Shown: positions 1-7,652 of the stretch, piece after piece
How the letters are laid out: each line of letters starts with the position of its first letter
Numbering within the stretch: the stretch's first letter is position 1
Assembly: GCA_036637375.1 (NCBI GenBank)
Contig: JAVWMQ010000012.1
Span: 1 to 43,040, forward strand
Reading direction: 5' to 3'
Origin: JAVWMQ01 sp036637375
GTDB lineage: Bacteria > Bacillota > Clostridia > Peptostreptococcales > Anaerovoracaceae
DNA: 43,040 nucleotides
The notes under the pieces: model-generated
Told to the model about the DNA's origin: nothing
Seen by the model: only the letters and a program-made list of their open reading frames with translations
The model's database searches: none
Made by a program: the position numbers and the translations under genes

Positions 1-214
1 CAACGGATACAGACCACAGTTCTACTTCAGAACAACAGACGTAACAGGAGATCTAAGCCTACCAGAAGGAACAGAAATGTGTATGCCTGGAGATAACATC
101 ACAATGGAAATCGAGCTAATTACTCAGATTGCTATTGAAGAAGGTCTAAGATTTGCTATCAGAGAAGGCGGAAGAACAGTAGGTTCTGGCGTAGTATCTG
201 AAATTATTGAATAA
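1..214 (+). CDS. tuf: Elongation factor Tu, C-terminal part (first tuf copy, partial)
   Basis: The window opens inside this gene; the reading frame starts at base 2 (NGYRPQFYFR) and runs to a TAA at 212-214. It encodes the last 70 residues of EF-Tu, domain 3 (ending GSGVVSEIIE), the GTPase that delivers aminoacyl-tRNA to the ribosome. Every base is identical to the matching part of the full tuf at 14557-15750. Its place directly before rpmG-secE-nusG is a recurrent arrangement in bacteria with two tuf genes. The 5' part lies outside the window. Confidence 0.97.
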   Translation, partial: NGYRPQFYFRTTDVTGDLSLPEGTEMCMPGDNITMEIELITQIAIEEGLRFAIREGGRTVGSGVVSEIIE

Positions 215-242
215 TTAAATCAATAGAGCTACAAGCTTAATT

Positions 243-272
243 AAAAGAGGACGAATTATCGCCCTCTTTTTG
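243..272 (+). terminator. Rho-independent terminator of first tuf
   Basis: Stem AAAAGAGGACGA (243-254) faces TCGCCCTCTTTT (259-270) around an ATTA loop, followed by T. It matches the terminator of the second tuf copy except for C at 262, where the other copy has T; this turns an A-U pair into an A.C mismatch in the middle of the stem, so termination here may be slightly weaker. Confidence 0.85.
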
Positions 273-296
273 TATGTAATAATTGTGCAAAAATCA

Positions 297-325
297 TTGA
301 CGAGAGTTTAAATGTATTGTATAAT
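297..325 (+). promoter_or_regulatory. Sigma-A type promoter P1 upstream of rpmG-secE-nusG
   Basis: TTGACG (297-302), 17 bp spacer, TATAAT (320-325): a near-perfect housekeeping promoter just after the tuf terminator. It would start the rpmG operon transcript about 170 nt before rpmG. Confidence 0.8.
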
Positions 326-338
326 AGGTGAAGTTAAG

Positions 339-363
339 AACTGCAGGCAATGCACCTGCAGTT
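339..363 (+). other. Leader hairpin 1 of the rpmG operon
   Basis: AACTGCAGG (339-347) and CCTGCAGTT (355-363) form a perfect 9 bp stem with a 7 nt loop, followed by TTAAAA. It lies between P1 and P2, so it occurs only in the P1 transcript. The short T run could make it a weak terminator or a processing site; this is inference. Confidence 0.55.
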
Positions 364-394
364 TTAAAATGCAAGAAAATGGACTGTAAAGCGC

Positions 395-423
395 TTGACT
401 TTTTGAGGGTGTGAGTATATACT
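395..423 (+). promoter_or_regulatory. Sigma-A type promoter P2 upstream of rpmG
   Basis: TTGACT (395-400), 17 bp spacer, TATACT (418-423). A second good promoter 98 bp after P1; tandem promoters are common before translation genes. A second hairpin, AGAGCTTT (453-460) with AAAGCTCT (465-472), follows in the leader. Confidence 0.7.
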
Positions 424-500
424 TACATAGCGACTTTATGAGAAATTACAGCAGAGCTTTAAGGAAAGCTCTAGTTTTAAGTTGATGGAGGACAATAGAA

Positions 501-650
501 ATGAGAGTAAAGGTAACACTAGCTTGTACTGAATGTAAGCAGAGAAATTACAATACAATGAAGAACAAGAAGAACAACCCGGATCGTGTGGAATTCAACA
601 AATATTGCAAATTCTGCAAGAAGCACACACTTCATAAGGAAACTAAATAA
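501..650 (+). CDS. rpmG: Ribosomal protein bL33
   Basis: A 49-residue protein (MRVKVTLACTEC...) of normal bL33 length, part of the 50S subunit near the E site. It is the zinc-binding form: Cys9, Cys12, Cys36 and Cys39 make two CxxC pairs. The ATG at 501 follows GGAGGA at 488-493. It is the first gene after the two promoters and is 11 bp upstream of secE, an order conserved in Firmicutes. Confidence 0.95.
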   Translation: MRVKVTLACTECKQRNYNTMKNKKNNPDRVEFNKYCKFCKKHTLHKETK

Positions 651-661
651 GGGGTAACGAT

Positions 662-925
662 ATGGCAAAGAATAATGCTCAGAACACTGATGTAAAGAAA
701 AAAGCTCAGCAAATGACATCTAAAAAGAAGGAAAAATTGAGTTTCAGAGAGTACCTAAAAGGTGTTAAATTAGAAATGAAAAAAGTAATATGGCCAACAA
801 AAAAAGAATTAGGCTCATATACTGCTATCGTTCTAATAGTATGTGCTTTCTTCACAGCAGCATTTTGGTTAATCGATACAGGATTCCTGGCAGCTCTAAA
901 AGGAGTGCTAGGTATAACAATGTAA
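662..925 (+). CDS. secE: Preprotein translocase subunit SecE
   Basis: An 87-residue small SecE of the single-membrane-segment type. A charged Lys-rich N-terminus (1-28) precedes the conserved amphipathic stretch FREYLKGVKLEMKKVIWPTKKEL (about 28-50), then one hydrophobic transmembrane helix (about 53-75). SecE clamps SecY in the membrane; secY itself is at 33777. The ribosome binding site (GGGG, 651-654) is weak. rpmG lies 11 bp before it and nusG 12 bp after it, so the three genes are cotranscribed. Confidence 0.95.
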   Translation: MAKNNAQNTDVKKKAQQMTSKKKEKLSFREYLKGVKLEMKKVIWPTKKELGSYTAIVLIVCAFFTAAFWLIDTGFLAALKGVLGITM

Positions 926-937
926 TGAGGGTTAAAC

Positions 938-1510
938 ATGACTGAAAATGAAAGAAAAACAGTGGCACCCATAGAAGGGGAAGGATTGCGTGGCGACGGA
1001 ACACCAAAGTGGTATGTTGTCCATACTTATTCTGGTCATGAAAATAAGGTTAAAATTAATATTGAAAAACTAGTAGAAAACAGAGGTATGCAAGACTTAA
1101 TATTAAGTGTTGTAGTTCCTACTGAAGATAAGGCTGAACCAAAAGATGGTCGCATGGTTATAAAAACCAGAAAAATGTTTCCTGGTTATGTAATTGTTAA
1201 AATGATAATTACAAATGAGTCTTGGTATCTAGTGAGAAATACTCAAGGCGTAACAGGTTTTGTTGGTCATGGTTCTGATCCGATTCCGCTATCAGTTGAA
1301 GAAGTAAGAAGAATGGGTATTGAAAAAATCAATATTGACCTTGATCTTAAAGAAGGCGATAACATTAAAGTTATCAATGGACCTTTTGAAAGTTTCATGG
1401 GTGTTGTTGAGGAAGTTTATACTGAAAGAGAAATTGTAAAAGCAAAGATTTCTATGTTTGGTCGTGAAACACCAGTAGAATTAGAATTTGCACAAATTGA
1501 TAAAATTTAA
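938..1510 (+). CDS. nusG: Transcription termination/antitermination factor NusG
   Basis: A 190-residue NusG. The N-terminal NGN domain (about 24-125) shows WYVVHTYSGHENKV and MFPGYVIV, which contacts the RNA polymerase clamp; the C-terminal KOW domain begins near EGDNIKVINGPFESFMG (about 139) and contacts S10 or Rho. A 23-residue polar extension precedes WYVVHTY. It sits between secE and rplK in the usual order; the RBS is GAGGG. Confidence 0.96.
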   Translation: MTENERKTVAPIEGEGLRGDGTPKWYVVHTYSGHENKVKINIEKLVENRGMQDLILSVVVPTEDKAEPKDGRMVIKTRKMFPGYVIVKMIITNESWYLVRNTQGVTGFVGHGSDPIPLSVEEVRRMGIEKINIDLDLKEGDNIKVINGPFESFMGVVEEVYTEREIVKAKISMFGRETPVELEFAQIDKI

Positions 1511-1527
1511 GAGAAAGGAGAATAAAC

Positions 1528-1953
1528 ATGGCTAAGAAAGTAGAAGCTTATATTAAATTGCAGATTCCTGCAGGCGGAGCTACACCAGCACCACCAGTTG
1601 GACCAGCACTTGGACAGAAAAGCGTAAATATTATGGATTTCTGTAAGCAGTTTAATGCAAGAACACAGGATCAGCAGGGAATGATTATCCCAGTTGTAAT
1701 TACTGTATACGCTGATAGATCATTTACATTTATTTGTAAAACTCCACCAGCAGCAGTATTATTAAAGAAGGCTGCAAACCTAAAATCTGCGTCAGGTGAA
1801 CCTAACAAAACTAAGGTTGCAACTCTAAAAAGAGCACAGGCACAGGAAATTGCAGAATTAAAAATGCCAGACTTAAATGCAGCAAGCATTGAAGCAGCAA
1901 CAGATATGATTTGCGGAACTGCAAAAAGTATGGGAATTGTTATCGAAGATTAA
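1528..1953 (+). CDS. rplK: Ribosomal protein uL11
   Basis: A 141-residue L11, the normal length. The N-terminal domain carries the proline-rich PAGGATPAPPVGPALGQ segment (about 14-30), the part that moves at the GTPase-associated centre and forms the thiostrepton site with 23S rRNA; the C-terminal domain binds the rRNA. The start is fixed by AAAGGAG at 1514-1520. It follows nusG by 17 bp and precedes rplA. Confidence 0.97.
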   Translation: MAKKVEAYIKLQIPAGGATPAPPVGPALGQKSVNIMDFCKQFNARTQDQQGMIIPVVITVYADRSFTFICKTPPAAVLLKKAANLKSASGEPNKTKVATLKRAQAQEIAELKMPDLNAASIEAATDMICGTAKSMGIVIED

Positions 1954-1997
1954 TATGATGGGAGGCTTCGGCCGTTTGTACCACAAGGAGGAAAACT

Positions 1998-2693
1998 ATG
2001 CCTAAAAGAGGTAAATCTTACAGAGAAGTAGCATTAAAAGTAAACAAAGAAGAACTTTATGATGCAAAAGACGCATTGGGACTAGTAGTTGAATGCGCAA
2101 GAGCTAAGTTTGATGAAAGCGTTGAAGTTCACGTTAAACTTGGTGTTGACGGCAGACATGCTGACCAGCAGGTTAGAGGAGCAATCGTTCTTCCACACGG
2201 AACTGGTAAAACAAAGAGAGTCCTAGTATTTGCTAAAGGACCAAAAGCAGCAGAAGCAGAAGCAGCAGGAGCTGATTTTGTAGGAGCTGAAGAATTAGCT
2301 CAGAAAATCCAGAGTGAAAACTGGTTTGATTTTGACGTAATCGTTGCAACTCCTGATATGATGGGTGTTGTTGGTAGATTAGGTAAGGTTCTTGGACCTA
2401 AAGGTTTAATGCCTAACCCAAAATCTGGAACAGTTACTATGGATCTAGAAAAAGCACTTGCTGATATTAAAGCAGGTAAAGTAGAATATCGTTTAGACAA
2501 AGCAAACATTATCCATGCAGCAATCGGTAAAGTTTCATTTGGAGCAGATAAGCTTGATGATAACTTCAATGCATTATTAGATGCAATTGTAAAAGCTAAA
2601 CCAGCTGCAGCAAAAGGACAGTACCTAAGAAGCGTAAATGTTGCTTCATCAATGGGACCTGGCGTTAAAGTTAATGCAGCAAAAATTGGCTAA
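1998..2693 (+). CDS. rplA: Ribosomal protein uL1
   Basis: A 231-residue L1 of normal length, the protein of the mobile L1 stalk at the E site. It contains the conserved TPDMMGVVGRLGKVLGPKGLMPNPKSGTVT block (about 116-145). AAGGAGG at 1985-1991 sets the start. L1 often represses its own operon by binding mRNA; the 44 nt gap before it can fold into short hairpins reaching the Shine-Dalgarno, but binding here is unproven. Confidence 0.97.
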   Translation: MPKRGKSYREVALKVNKEELYDAKDALGLVVECARAKFDESVEVHVKLGVDGRHADQQVRGAIVLPHGTGKTKRVLVFAKGPKAAEAEAAGADFVGAEELAQKIQSENWFDFDVIVATPDMMGVVGRLGKVLGPKGLMPNPKSGTVTMDLEKALADIKAGKVEYRLDKANIIHAAIGKVSFGADKLDDNFNALLDAIVKAKPAAAKGQYLRSVNVASSMGPGVKVNAAKIG

Positions 2694-2723
2694 TTGATAG
2701 TAAATAAAATTGAAAATTAACCG

Positions 2724-2810
2724 TAGACAGCGGGAGCGAAAGCTTAATTACCCGCCGAGGTACAATATAAGAATATTGACCTCGCCTGTCTATGATGGGC
2801 GAGATTTTTT
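2724..2810 (+). promoter_or_regulatory. L10 leader: attenuator before rplJ-rplL
   Basis: Three nested pairings are visible: TAGACAG (2724-2730) with CTGTCTA (2786-2792), CGGG (2731-2734) with CCCG (2751-2754), and CGAGGT (2756-2761) with ACCTCG (2779-2784). A competing terminator pairs CTCGCC (2781-2786) with GGCGAG (2798-2803) and is followed by TTTTTT. The two folds share 2781-2786 and exclude each other. This matches the known Firmicute L10 leader, in which L10-L12 binding favours termination. Confidence 0.85.
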
Positions 2811-2864
2811 ATGGAGTACCATATAAGACTTGGTTACGGGCCGGTCGGAAAGGAGAAAAACAAG

Positions 2865-3368
2865 ATGAGCGAAATCAAAAAAGCGCAACAACAGAAACAG
2901 CTTGTTATTGATGAAATTAAAGAAAAATTATCAAGAGCTAAATCAGCAGTTGTAATTGATTACATCGGAATCAAAGTATCAGAAGCTGATGCAATGAGAA
3001 AGAGCCTTCGTGCAGCAGATGTTGACTATACAGTTTACAAGAATACTCTTGTTAAGAGAGCTATTGAGGGGACAGAATTTGAACCATTAGGAGAAGTTCT
3101 TGAAGGACCAAGTGCATTTGCCCTAAGTTACGATGATGTAACAGCTCCAGCTAGAGTTTTAAACAATGCTATTAAAGAATACAAAAAGATGGCATTCAAG
3201 GCAGCAGTTGTAGAAGGAACATTCTATGATGCAGCAGGTGTTGAAAAATTAGCTAACATCCCAGGTAGAGAAGAACTTATTGCTAAGTTCATGGGAAGCA
3301 TTCAGTCACCAGTATCAAAAGCTGTACGTACATTTGCAGCTATTGCAGAAGCAAAAAACGAAGCGTAA
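2865..3368 (+). CDS. rplJ: Ribosomal protein uL10
   Basis: A 167-residue L10 that anchors L7/L12 dimers to the 50S stalk base. The start at ATG 2865 is preferred over an in-frame ATG at 2811 because AAGGAG lies at 2850-2855 and the extra 18 residues do not resemble L10 and would overlap the leader terminator. The N-terminal rRNA-binding domain is followed by a helical C-terminus (about 140-167) that binds L12. It follows its own attenuator leader and precedes rplL. Confidence 0.95.
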   Translation: MSEIKKAQQQKQLVIDEIKEKLSRAKSAVVIDYIGIKVSEADAMRKSLRAADVDYTVYKNTLVKRAIEGTEFEPLGEVLEGPSAFALSYDDVTAPARVLNNAIKEYKKMAFKAAVVEGTFYDAAGVEKLANIPGREELIAKFMGSIQSPVSKAVRTFAAIAEAKNEA

Positions 3369-3429
3369 ATTCAGCAAAAAATAAAGTTAAAATAAATTAA
3401 TTTAAAAATAATTATAAGGAGAAAATAAA

Positions 3430-3792
3430 ATGAATAAAGATCAGATCATTGAAGCTATAAAAGCTATGACAGTACTTGAACTAAATGAATTAGTTGAAGC
3501 TTGTGAAGAAGAATTTGGAGTATCAGCAGCAGCACCAGTTGCAGTTGCAGGTGCAGCAGCAGGTGCTGCTGAAGAAGAACAGACTGAATTCACAGTAGTT
3601 CTTAAAGAAGTAGGAAGCGAAAAAATTAAGGTAATCAAGGTTGTAAGAGAACTTACAGGTCTTGGACTTAAAGAAGCAAAAGAAATCGTTGATGGCGCTC
3701 CAGCTAACATCAAAGAAGATGTTGATAAAGCAGAAGCAGAAGCAATCAAGAGCCAGCTAGAAGAAGTTGGAGCAGTAATCGAACTTAAATAG
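3430..3792 (+). CDS. rplL: Ribosomal protein bL12 (L7/L12)
   Basis: A 120-residue stalk protein. The N-terminal dimerisation helices (1-31) are joined by an Ala/Val-rich hinge (about 32-50) to the C-terminal domain, which shows KVIKVVRELTGLGLKEAKEIVDGAP (about 64-90), the surface that recruits GTPase factors. RBS AAGGAG is close before the ATG. It is the last gene before a strong terminator, so it ends the rplJL unit. Confidence 0.97.
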   Translation: MNKDQIIEAIKAMTVLELNELVEACEEEFGVSAAAPVAVAGAAAGAAEEEQTEFTVVLKEVGSEKIKVIKVVRELTGLGLKEAKEIVDGAPANIKEDVDKAEAEAIKSQLEEVGAVIELK

Positions 3793-3812
3793 TTTAATAC
3801 TACTAAAGAACG

Positions 3813-3846
3813 AAGCCGGTGTCGTTAAGATGCCGGCTTTTTTTAA
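3813..3846 (+). terminator. Terminator between rplL and rpoB
   Basis: An 11 bp stem, AAGCCGGTGTC (3813-3823) with GATGCCGGCTT (3829-3839) including two G.U pairs, a GTTAA loop and a run of T. It separates ribosomal protein from RNA polymerase expression; partial read-through is likely, as known for this junction in other bacteria. Confidence 0.9.
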
Positions 3847-3871
3847 CTATGATAAAAAAACGTGAAAAGTA

Positions 3872-3900
3872 TTGACTGATTGACACATGTATGATATTAT
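3872..3900 (+). promoter_or_regulatory. Promoter of rpoBC
   Basis: TTGACT (3872-3877), 17 bp spacer, TATTAT (3895-3900). A TTGACA at 3880 and a TATAAT at 3898 are also present but give 12 or 20 bp spacers. It gives rpoBC transcription independent of the terminator upstream. Confidence 0.65.
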
Positions 3901-3950
3901 AATAGACTGCCACGCAAATGAGATGATAAAGTATATAAGGAGTGATGATT

Positions 3951-6900
3951 ATGCCAAAGCCAATTAAATTAGGTAGAAAAGAGCGTCAGACGTTTTCAAA
4001 AATTAATGAAGTAGCAGAGATGCCAAACCTGATTCAAATTCAGACAAAATCCTATGACTGGTTCATAGAAGAAGGCTTGCGTGAAGTATTTGAAGATATT
4101 TCACCAATACAAGATTACGCAGGAAACTTAGTTTTAGAATTTGTAGACTATTCCCTAAGTGATCCTCCTAAATACGACCAGGAAACATGTAAGGAAAGGG
4201 ATGCAACTTATGCAGCCCCTCTTAAAGTTAAAGTAAGACTTATTACAAATCAGACTGGTGAAGTTAAGGAACAAGAAGTATTTATGGGCGATTTCCCTCT
4301 TATGACTAAGCAGGGTACTTTTGTGTACAATGGAGCAGAGAGAGTTGTTGTTACACAGCTAGTTCGTTCGCCAGGACCATACTACGATAAAGAAATAGAC
4401 AAGTCAGGTAGAGGAATGTATTCAACTACTGTTATTCCAAACAGGGGAGCTTGGCTAGAATATGAAACAGATGCAAATGAAATTCTTTCTGTTAGAGTAG
4501 ACAGAACAAGAAAACAGCCTATTACAGTTCTATTAAGAGCAATGGATGTTTTCATTAAAAATGAACAAGAAAGATTTAATAATAATCCTGGTTTAAGACT
4601 TGAAACAAACCAAGACATTATTAGCTTGTTTGGGGCAGATGAAAGATTAATAAAAACATTAGAAAAAGACACAACTGAAACAGGTGTTGATGGACTAAAA
4701 GAAATATACAAAAAATTAAGACCAGGTGAACCGCCAACAGAAGAAAGTGCGCATTCACTTATTAATTCTTTGTTCTTTGATCCAAAGAGATATGACATCT
4801 CAAAAGTTGGTAGATATAAATATAACAAAAAATTAGGATTAGCTAATAGACTTGAAGGTGTTATTTTAGCTGAAGATATTGTAGATCCTAATACTGGTGA
4901 AATTATGGCTGAATTAGGCGAAATAATTTCACTACAAAGAGCACATGAAATTGAAAATGCTGGTGTAAAAGAGGCAAAAGCATTTGTTGATGAAAGTCGT
5001 GAAAAGATAACTAAGATAATTGGTAATAACTTTGTTGCATTAACTGATTATGTATCTTTTGATGTGACAGAATTAAGAATGCCAGAAAAAGTTTACTACC
5101 CAGTATTAATGGATATTTTGGAAAGCGAACAAGAGGAAGATATGCTAAAAGAACTTCTTTTGGCTAGAAAGAATGATCTTTCTCCTAAACATATTATCAT
5201 TGACGATATTATTGCAACAGTAAGTTACCTATTAAACCTAAACTATGGTATTGGTAAAACTGACGATATCGACCATTTAGGAAACAGAAGGTTAAGAACT
5301 GTTGGAGAACTTTTACAGAATCAATTTAGAATTGGTCTTGCAAGAATGGAAAGAGTTGTAAAAGAGAGAATGACAATTCAGGACATTGAAGTAACAACTC
5401 CACAAGCTCTAATTAACATTAGACCTGTAACTGCAGCTATTAAAGAATTCTTTGGTAGTTCACAGCTTTCACAGTTCATGGACCAAAACAACCCACTTGC
5501 AGAACTTACACACAAGAGAAGACTATCTGCACTTGGGCCTGGCGGACTTTCAAGAGAGAGAGCAGGATTCGAAGTTAGAGATGTACACTATTCTCACTAT
5601 GGTAGAATGTGCCCAATTGAAACTCCAGAAGGACCAAACATTGGACTTATTGGTTCGCTTACTACTTATGGTATTATTAATGACTATGGTTTTATTGAAA
5701 CACCATATAGAATTGTTAAAGATGGCGTTGTAAGCCCTGAAATTAGATATTTGAGCGCAGACGACGAGGAAAGAATGATAGTTGCTCAGGCCAACGAGCC
5801 AATCGATGCAGACGGGCATTTTGTCAATCTGAAGGTTGCAGCTAGAGGACTTGGCGGAGAGGTTGACCTTGTGCCAAGAGACGAAATTGACTACATGGAC
5901 GTATCTCCAAAGCAGGTAGTATCTGTTGCTACAGCGATGATTCCTTTCTTAGAAAACGATGACGCTAACAGAGCCTTGATGGGAGCTAACATGCAGAGAC
6001 AGGCAGTACCTCTGCTAGTTGCAGAAGCACCAGTTGTTGGTACAGGTATGGAACATAGAGCTGCTAAGGACTCAGGAGTTGTAATACTTGCTGAAAACCC
6101 TGGTATTGTTGAATATGTTGATGCAAATGTTATTAAAGTTACAAGAGATGATGGGGAAGGTGTTGATGAGTACAAGCTACTTAAATTCAAACGTTCAAAC
6201 CAAGGAACTTGTATTAACCAAAGACCTATTGTATTTAATGGGGAACATGTAGAAGCTGAAGAAGTTTTAGCTGATGGACCTTCAACAGATAATGGAGAAG
6301 TTGCACTAGGTAAGAACCTACTTATCGGATTCATGACTTGGGAAGGTTACAACTACGAGGATGCTATCATCCTAAACGAAAGACTAATCATGGATGATGT
6401 ACTTACATCACTTCATATAGAAGAATACGAAGCAGAAGCTAGAGATACTAAATTAGGACCAGAAGAAATCACAAGAGATATTCCAAACGTAAGTGAAGAA
6501 GCTCTAAGGGACTTAGACGAATGCGGTATCATTAGAATTGGTGCAGAAGTTTCTTCAAAAGATATTCTAGTTGGAAAGGTTACACCAAAGGGTGAAACTG
6601 AGCTAACAGCAGAAGAAAGACTACTAAGAGCCATCTTCGGTGAAAAGGCAAAAGAAGTTAGAGATACATCTTTAACAATGCCTCATGGCGAAACTGGTAT
6701 CGTTGTAGACGTAAAAGAATTTAATAGAGAAGACAAAGATGAATTACCTCCAGGTGTAAACAAAGTCGTTAGATGTTATGTTGCCACTAAGAGAAAAATC
6801 AGCGTTGGAGATAAAATGGCCGGAAGACATGGTAACAAGGGTGTAATCTCAAGAATTTTACCAGAAGAAGATATGCCATTTATGGAAAGCGGACAACCTT

Positions 6901-7643
6901 TACAGGTAATGCTTAACCCACTAGGGGTACCTTCTCGTATGAACGTTGGACAGGTATTAGAAGTTCATTTAGGACTTGCAGCAAAGACTAAGGGTTGGCA
7001 CATTGCTACTCCAGTATTTGATGGAGCAAACGAAAATGATATTATTGATCTATTAAAAGAATGTGGATACAGCGAAACAGGTAAGCTAAACCTTAGAGAC
7101 GGACGTTCAGGGGAGCATTTTGATAACCCTGTAACAGTTGGATACATGTATATGCTTAAACTTCATCACTTGGTAGACGACAAAATCCATGCTAGAAGTA
7201 TTGGACCTTACTCTCTAGTAACACAGCAGCCACTTGGCGGTAAAGCGCAATTCGGTGGACAGCGTTTTGGAGAGATGGAAGTATGGGCGCTAGAAGCTTA
7301 TGGAGCAGCATACACACTACAGGAAATTTTAACAGTTAAGTCTGACGATATTGTTGGACGTGTTGAAACATATGAAGCAATCGTTAAGGGTGAAAACATT
7401 CCTGAACCAGGCATTCCTGAATCTTTCAAAGTTCTAATTAAAGAAATGCAGAGTTTAGGCCTTGACGTAAAGGTTTTAACAGCAGATGCTGAGGAAATTC
7501 ACATTAGAGAATCATCAGAAATTGAAGACGGAGTTAGTGTTGAAACTATCGAAAAGGTAGAGGAAATCTTAATTCCAGAAGAAATTGGTGAAAACATAAT
7601 TGATGAGTTAGATATTGTGACATTTGACGAAGATGAAGAATAA
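3951..7643 (+). CDS. rpoB: RNA polymerase subunit beta
   Basis: A 1230-residue beta subunit, close to other Firmicute RpoB. The start at ATG 3951 fits AAGGAG at 3937-3942; GTG 3942 and ATG 3945 in frame are too close to it. The rifampicin-binding region SSQLSQFMDQNNPL...HKRRLSALGPGGLSRERAG is of the sensitive consensus type. Further conserved blocks are CPIETPEGPNIGLI, YNYEDAI and KISVGDKMAGRHGNKGVIS (the last near the active centre). rpoC follows after 9 bp. Confidence 0.97.
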   Translation: MPKPIKLGRKERQTFSKINEVAEMPNLIQIQTKSYDWFIEEGLREVFEDISPIQDYAGNLVLEFVDYSLSDPPKYDQETCKERDATYAAPLKVKVRLITNQTGEVKEQEVFMGDFPLMTKQGTFVYNGAERVVVTQLVRSPGPYYDKEIDKSGRGMYSTTVIPNRGAWLEYETDANEILSVRVDRTRKQPITVLLRAMDVFIKNEQERFNNNPGLRLETNQDIISLFGADERLIKTLEKDTTETGVDGLKEIYKKLRPGEPPTEESAHSLINSLFFDPKRYDISKVGRYKYNKKLGLANRLEGVILAEDIVDPNTGEIMAELGEIISLQRAHEIENAGVKEAKAFVDESREKITKIIGNNFVALTDYVSFDVTELRMPEKVYYPVLMDILESEQEEDMLKELLLARKNDLSPKHIIIDDIIATVSYLLNLNYGIGKTDDIDHLGNRRLRTVGELLQNQFRIGLARMERVVKERMTIQDIEVTTPQALINIRPVTAAIKEFFGSSQLSQFMDQNNPLAELTHKRRLSALGPGGLSRERAGFEVRDVHYSHYGRMCPIETPEGPNIGLIGSLTTYGIINDYGFIETPYRIVKDGVVSPEIRYLSADDEERMIVAQANEPIDADGHFVNLKVAARGLGGEVDLVPRDEIDYMDVSPKQVVSVATAMIPFLENDDANRALMGANMQRQAVPLLVAEAPVVGTGMEHRAAKDSGVVILAENPGIVEYVDANVIKVTRDDGEGVDEYKLLKFKRSNQGTCINQRPIVFNGEHVEAEEVLADGPSTDNGEVALGKNLLIGFMTWEGYNYEDAIILNERLIMDDVLTSLHIEEYEAEARDTKLGPEEITRDIPNVSEEALRDLDECGIIRIGAEVSSKDILVGKVTPKGETELTAEERLLRAIFGEKAKEVRDTSLTMPHGETGIVVDVKEFNREDKDELPPGVNKVVRCYVATKRKISVGDKMAGRHGNKGVISRILPEEDMPFMESGQPLQVMLNPLGVPSRMNVGQVLEVHLGLAAKTKGWHIATPVFDGANENDIIDLLKECGYSETGKLNLRDGRSGEHFDNPVTVGYMYMLKLHHLVDDKIHARSIGPYSLVTQQPLGGKAQFGGQRFGEMEVWALEAYGAAYTLQEILTVKSDDIVGRVETYEAIVKGENIPEPGIPESFKVLIKEMQSLGLDVKVLTADAEEIHIRESSEIEDGVSVETIEKVEEILIPEEIGENIIDELDIVTFDEDEE

Positions 7644-7652
7644 GGAGGACAA

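Noticed and set aside
275..500. A tRNA gene between tuf and rpmG, as in some Firmicutes
   Set aside because: No cloverleaf or GGTTCGAATCC-like T arm is present; the paired segments are simple hairpins.
2811..2864. Longer rplJ start at ATG 2811
   Set aside because: It lies at the end of the attenuator T run, lacks an SD and adds 18 residues foreign to L10.
3441..3749. Minus-strand open frame opposite rplL
   Set aside because: A shadow of codon bias in rplL; Ser/Ala-rich with no SD or context.
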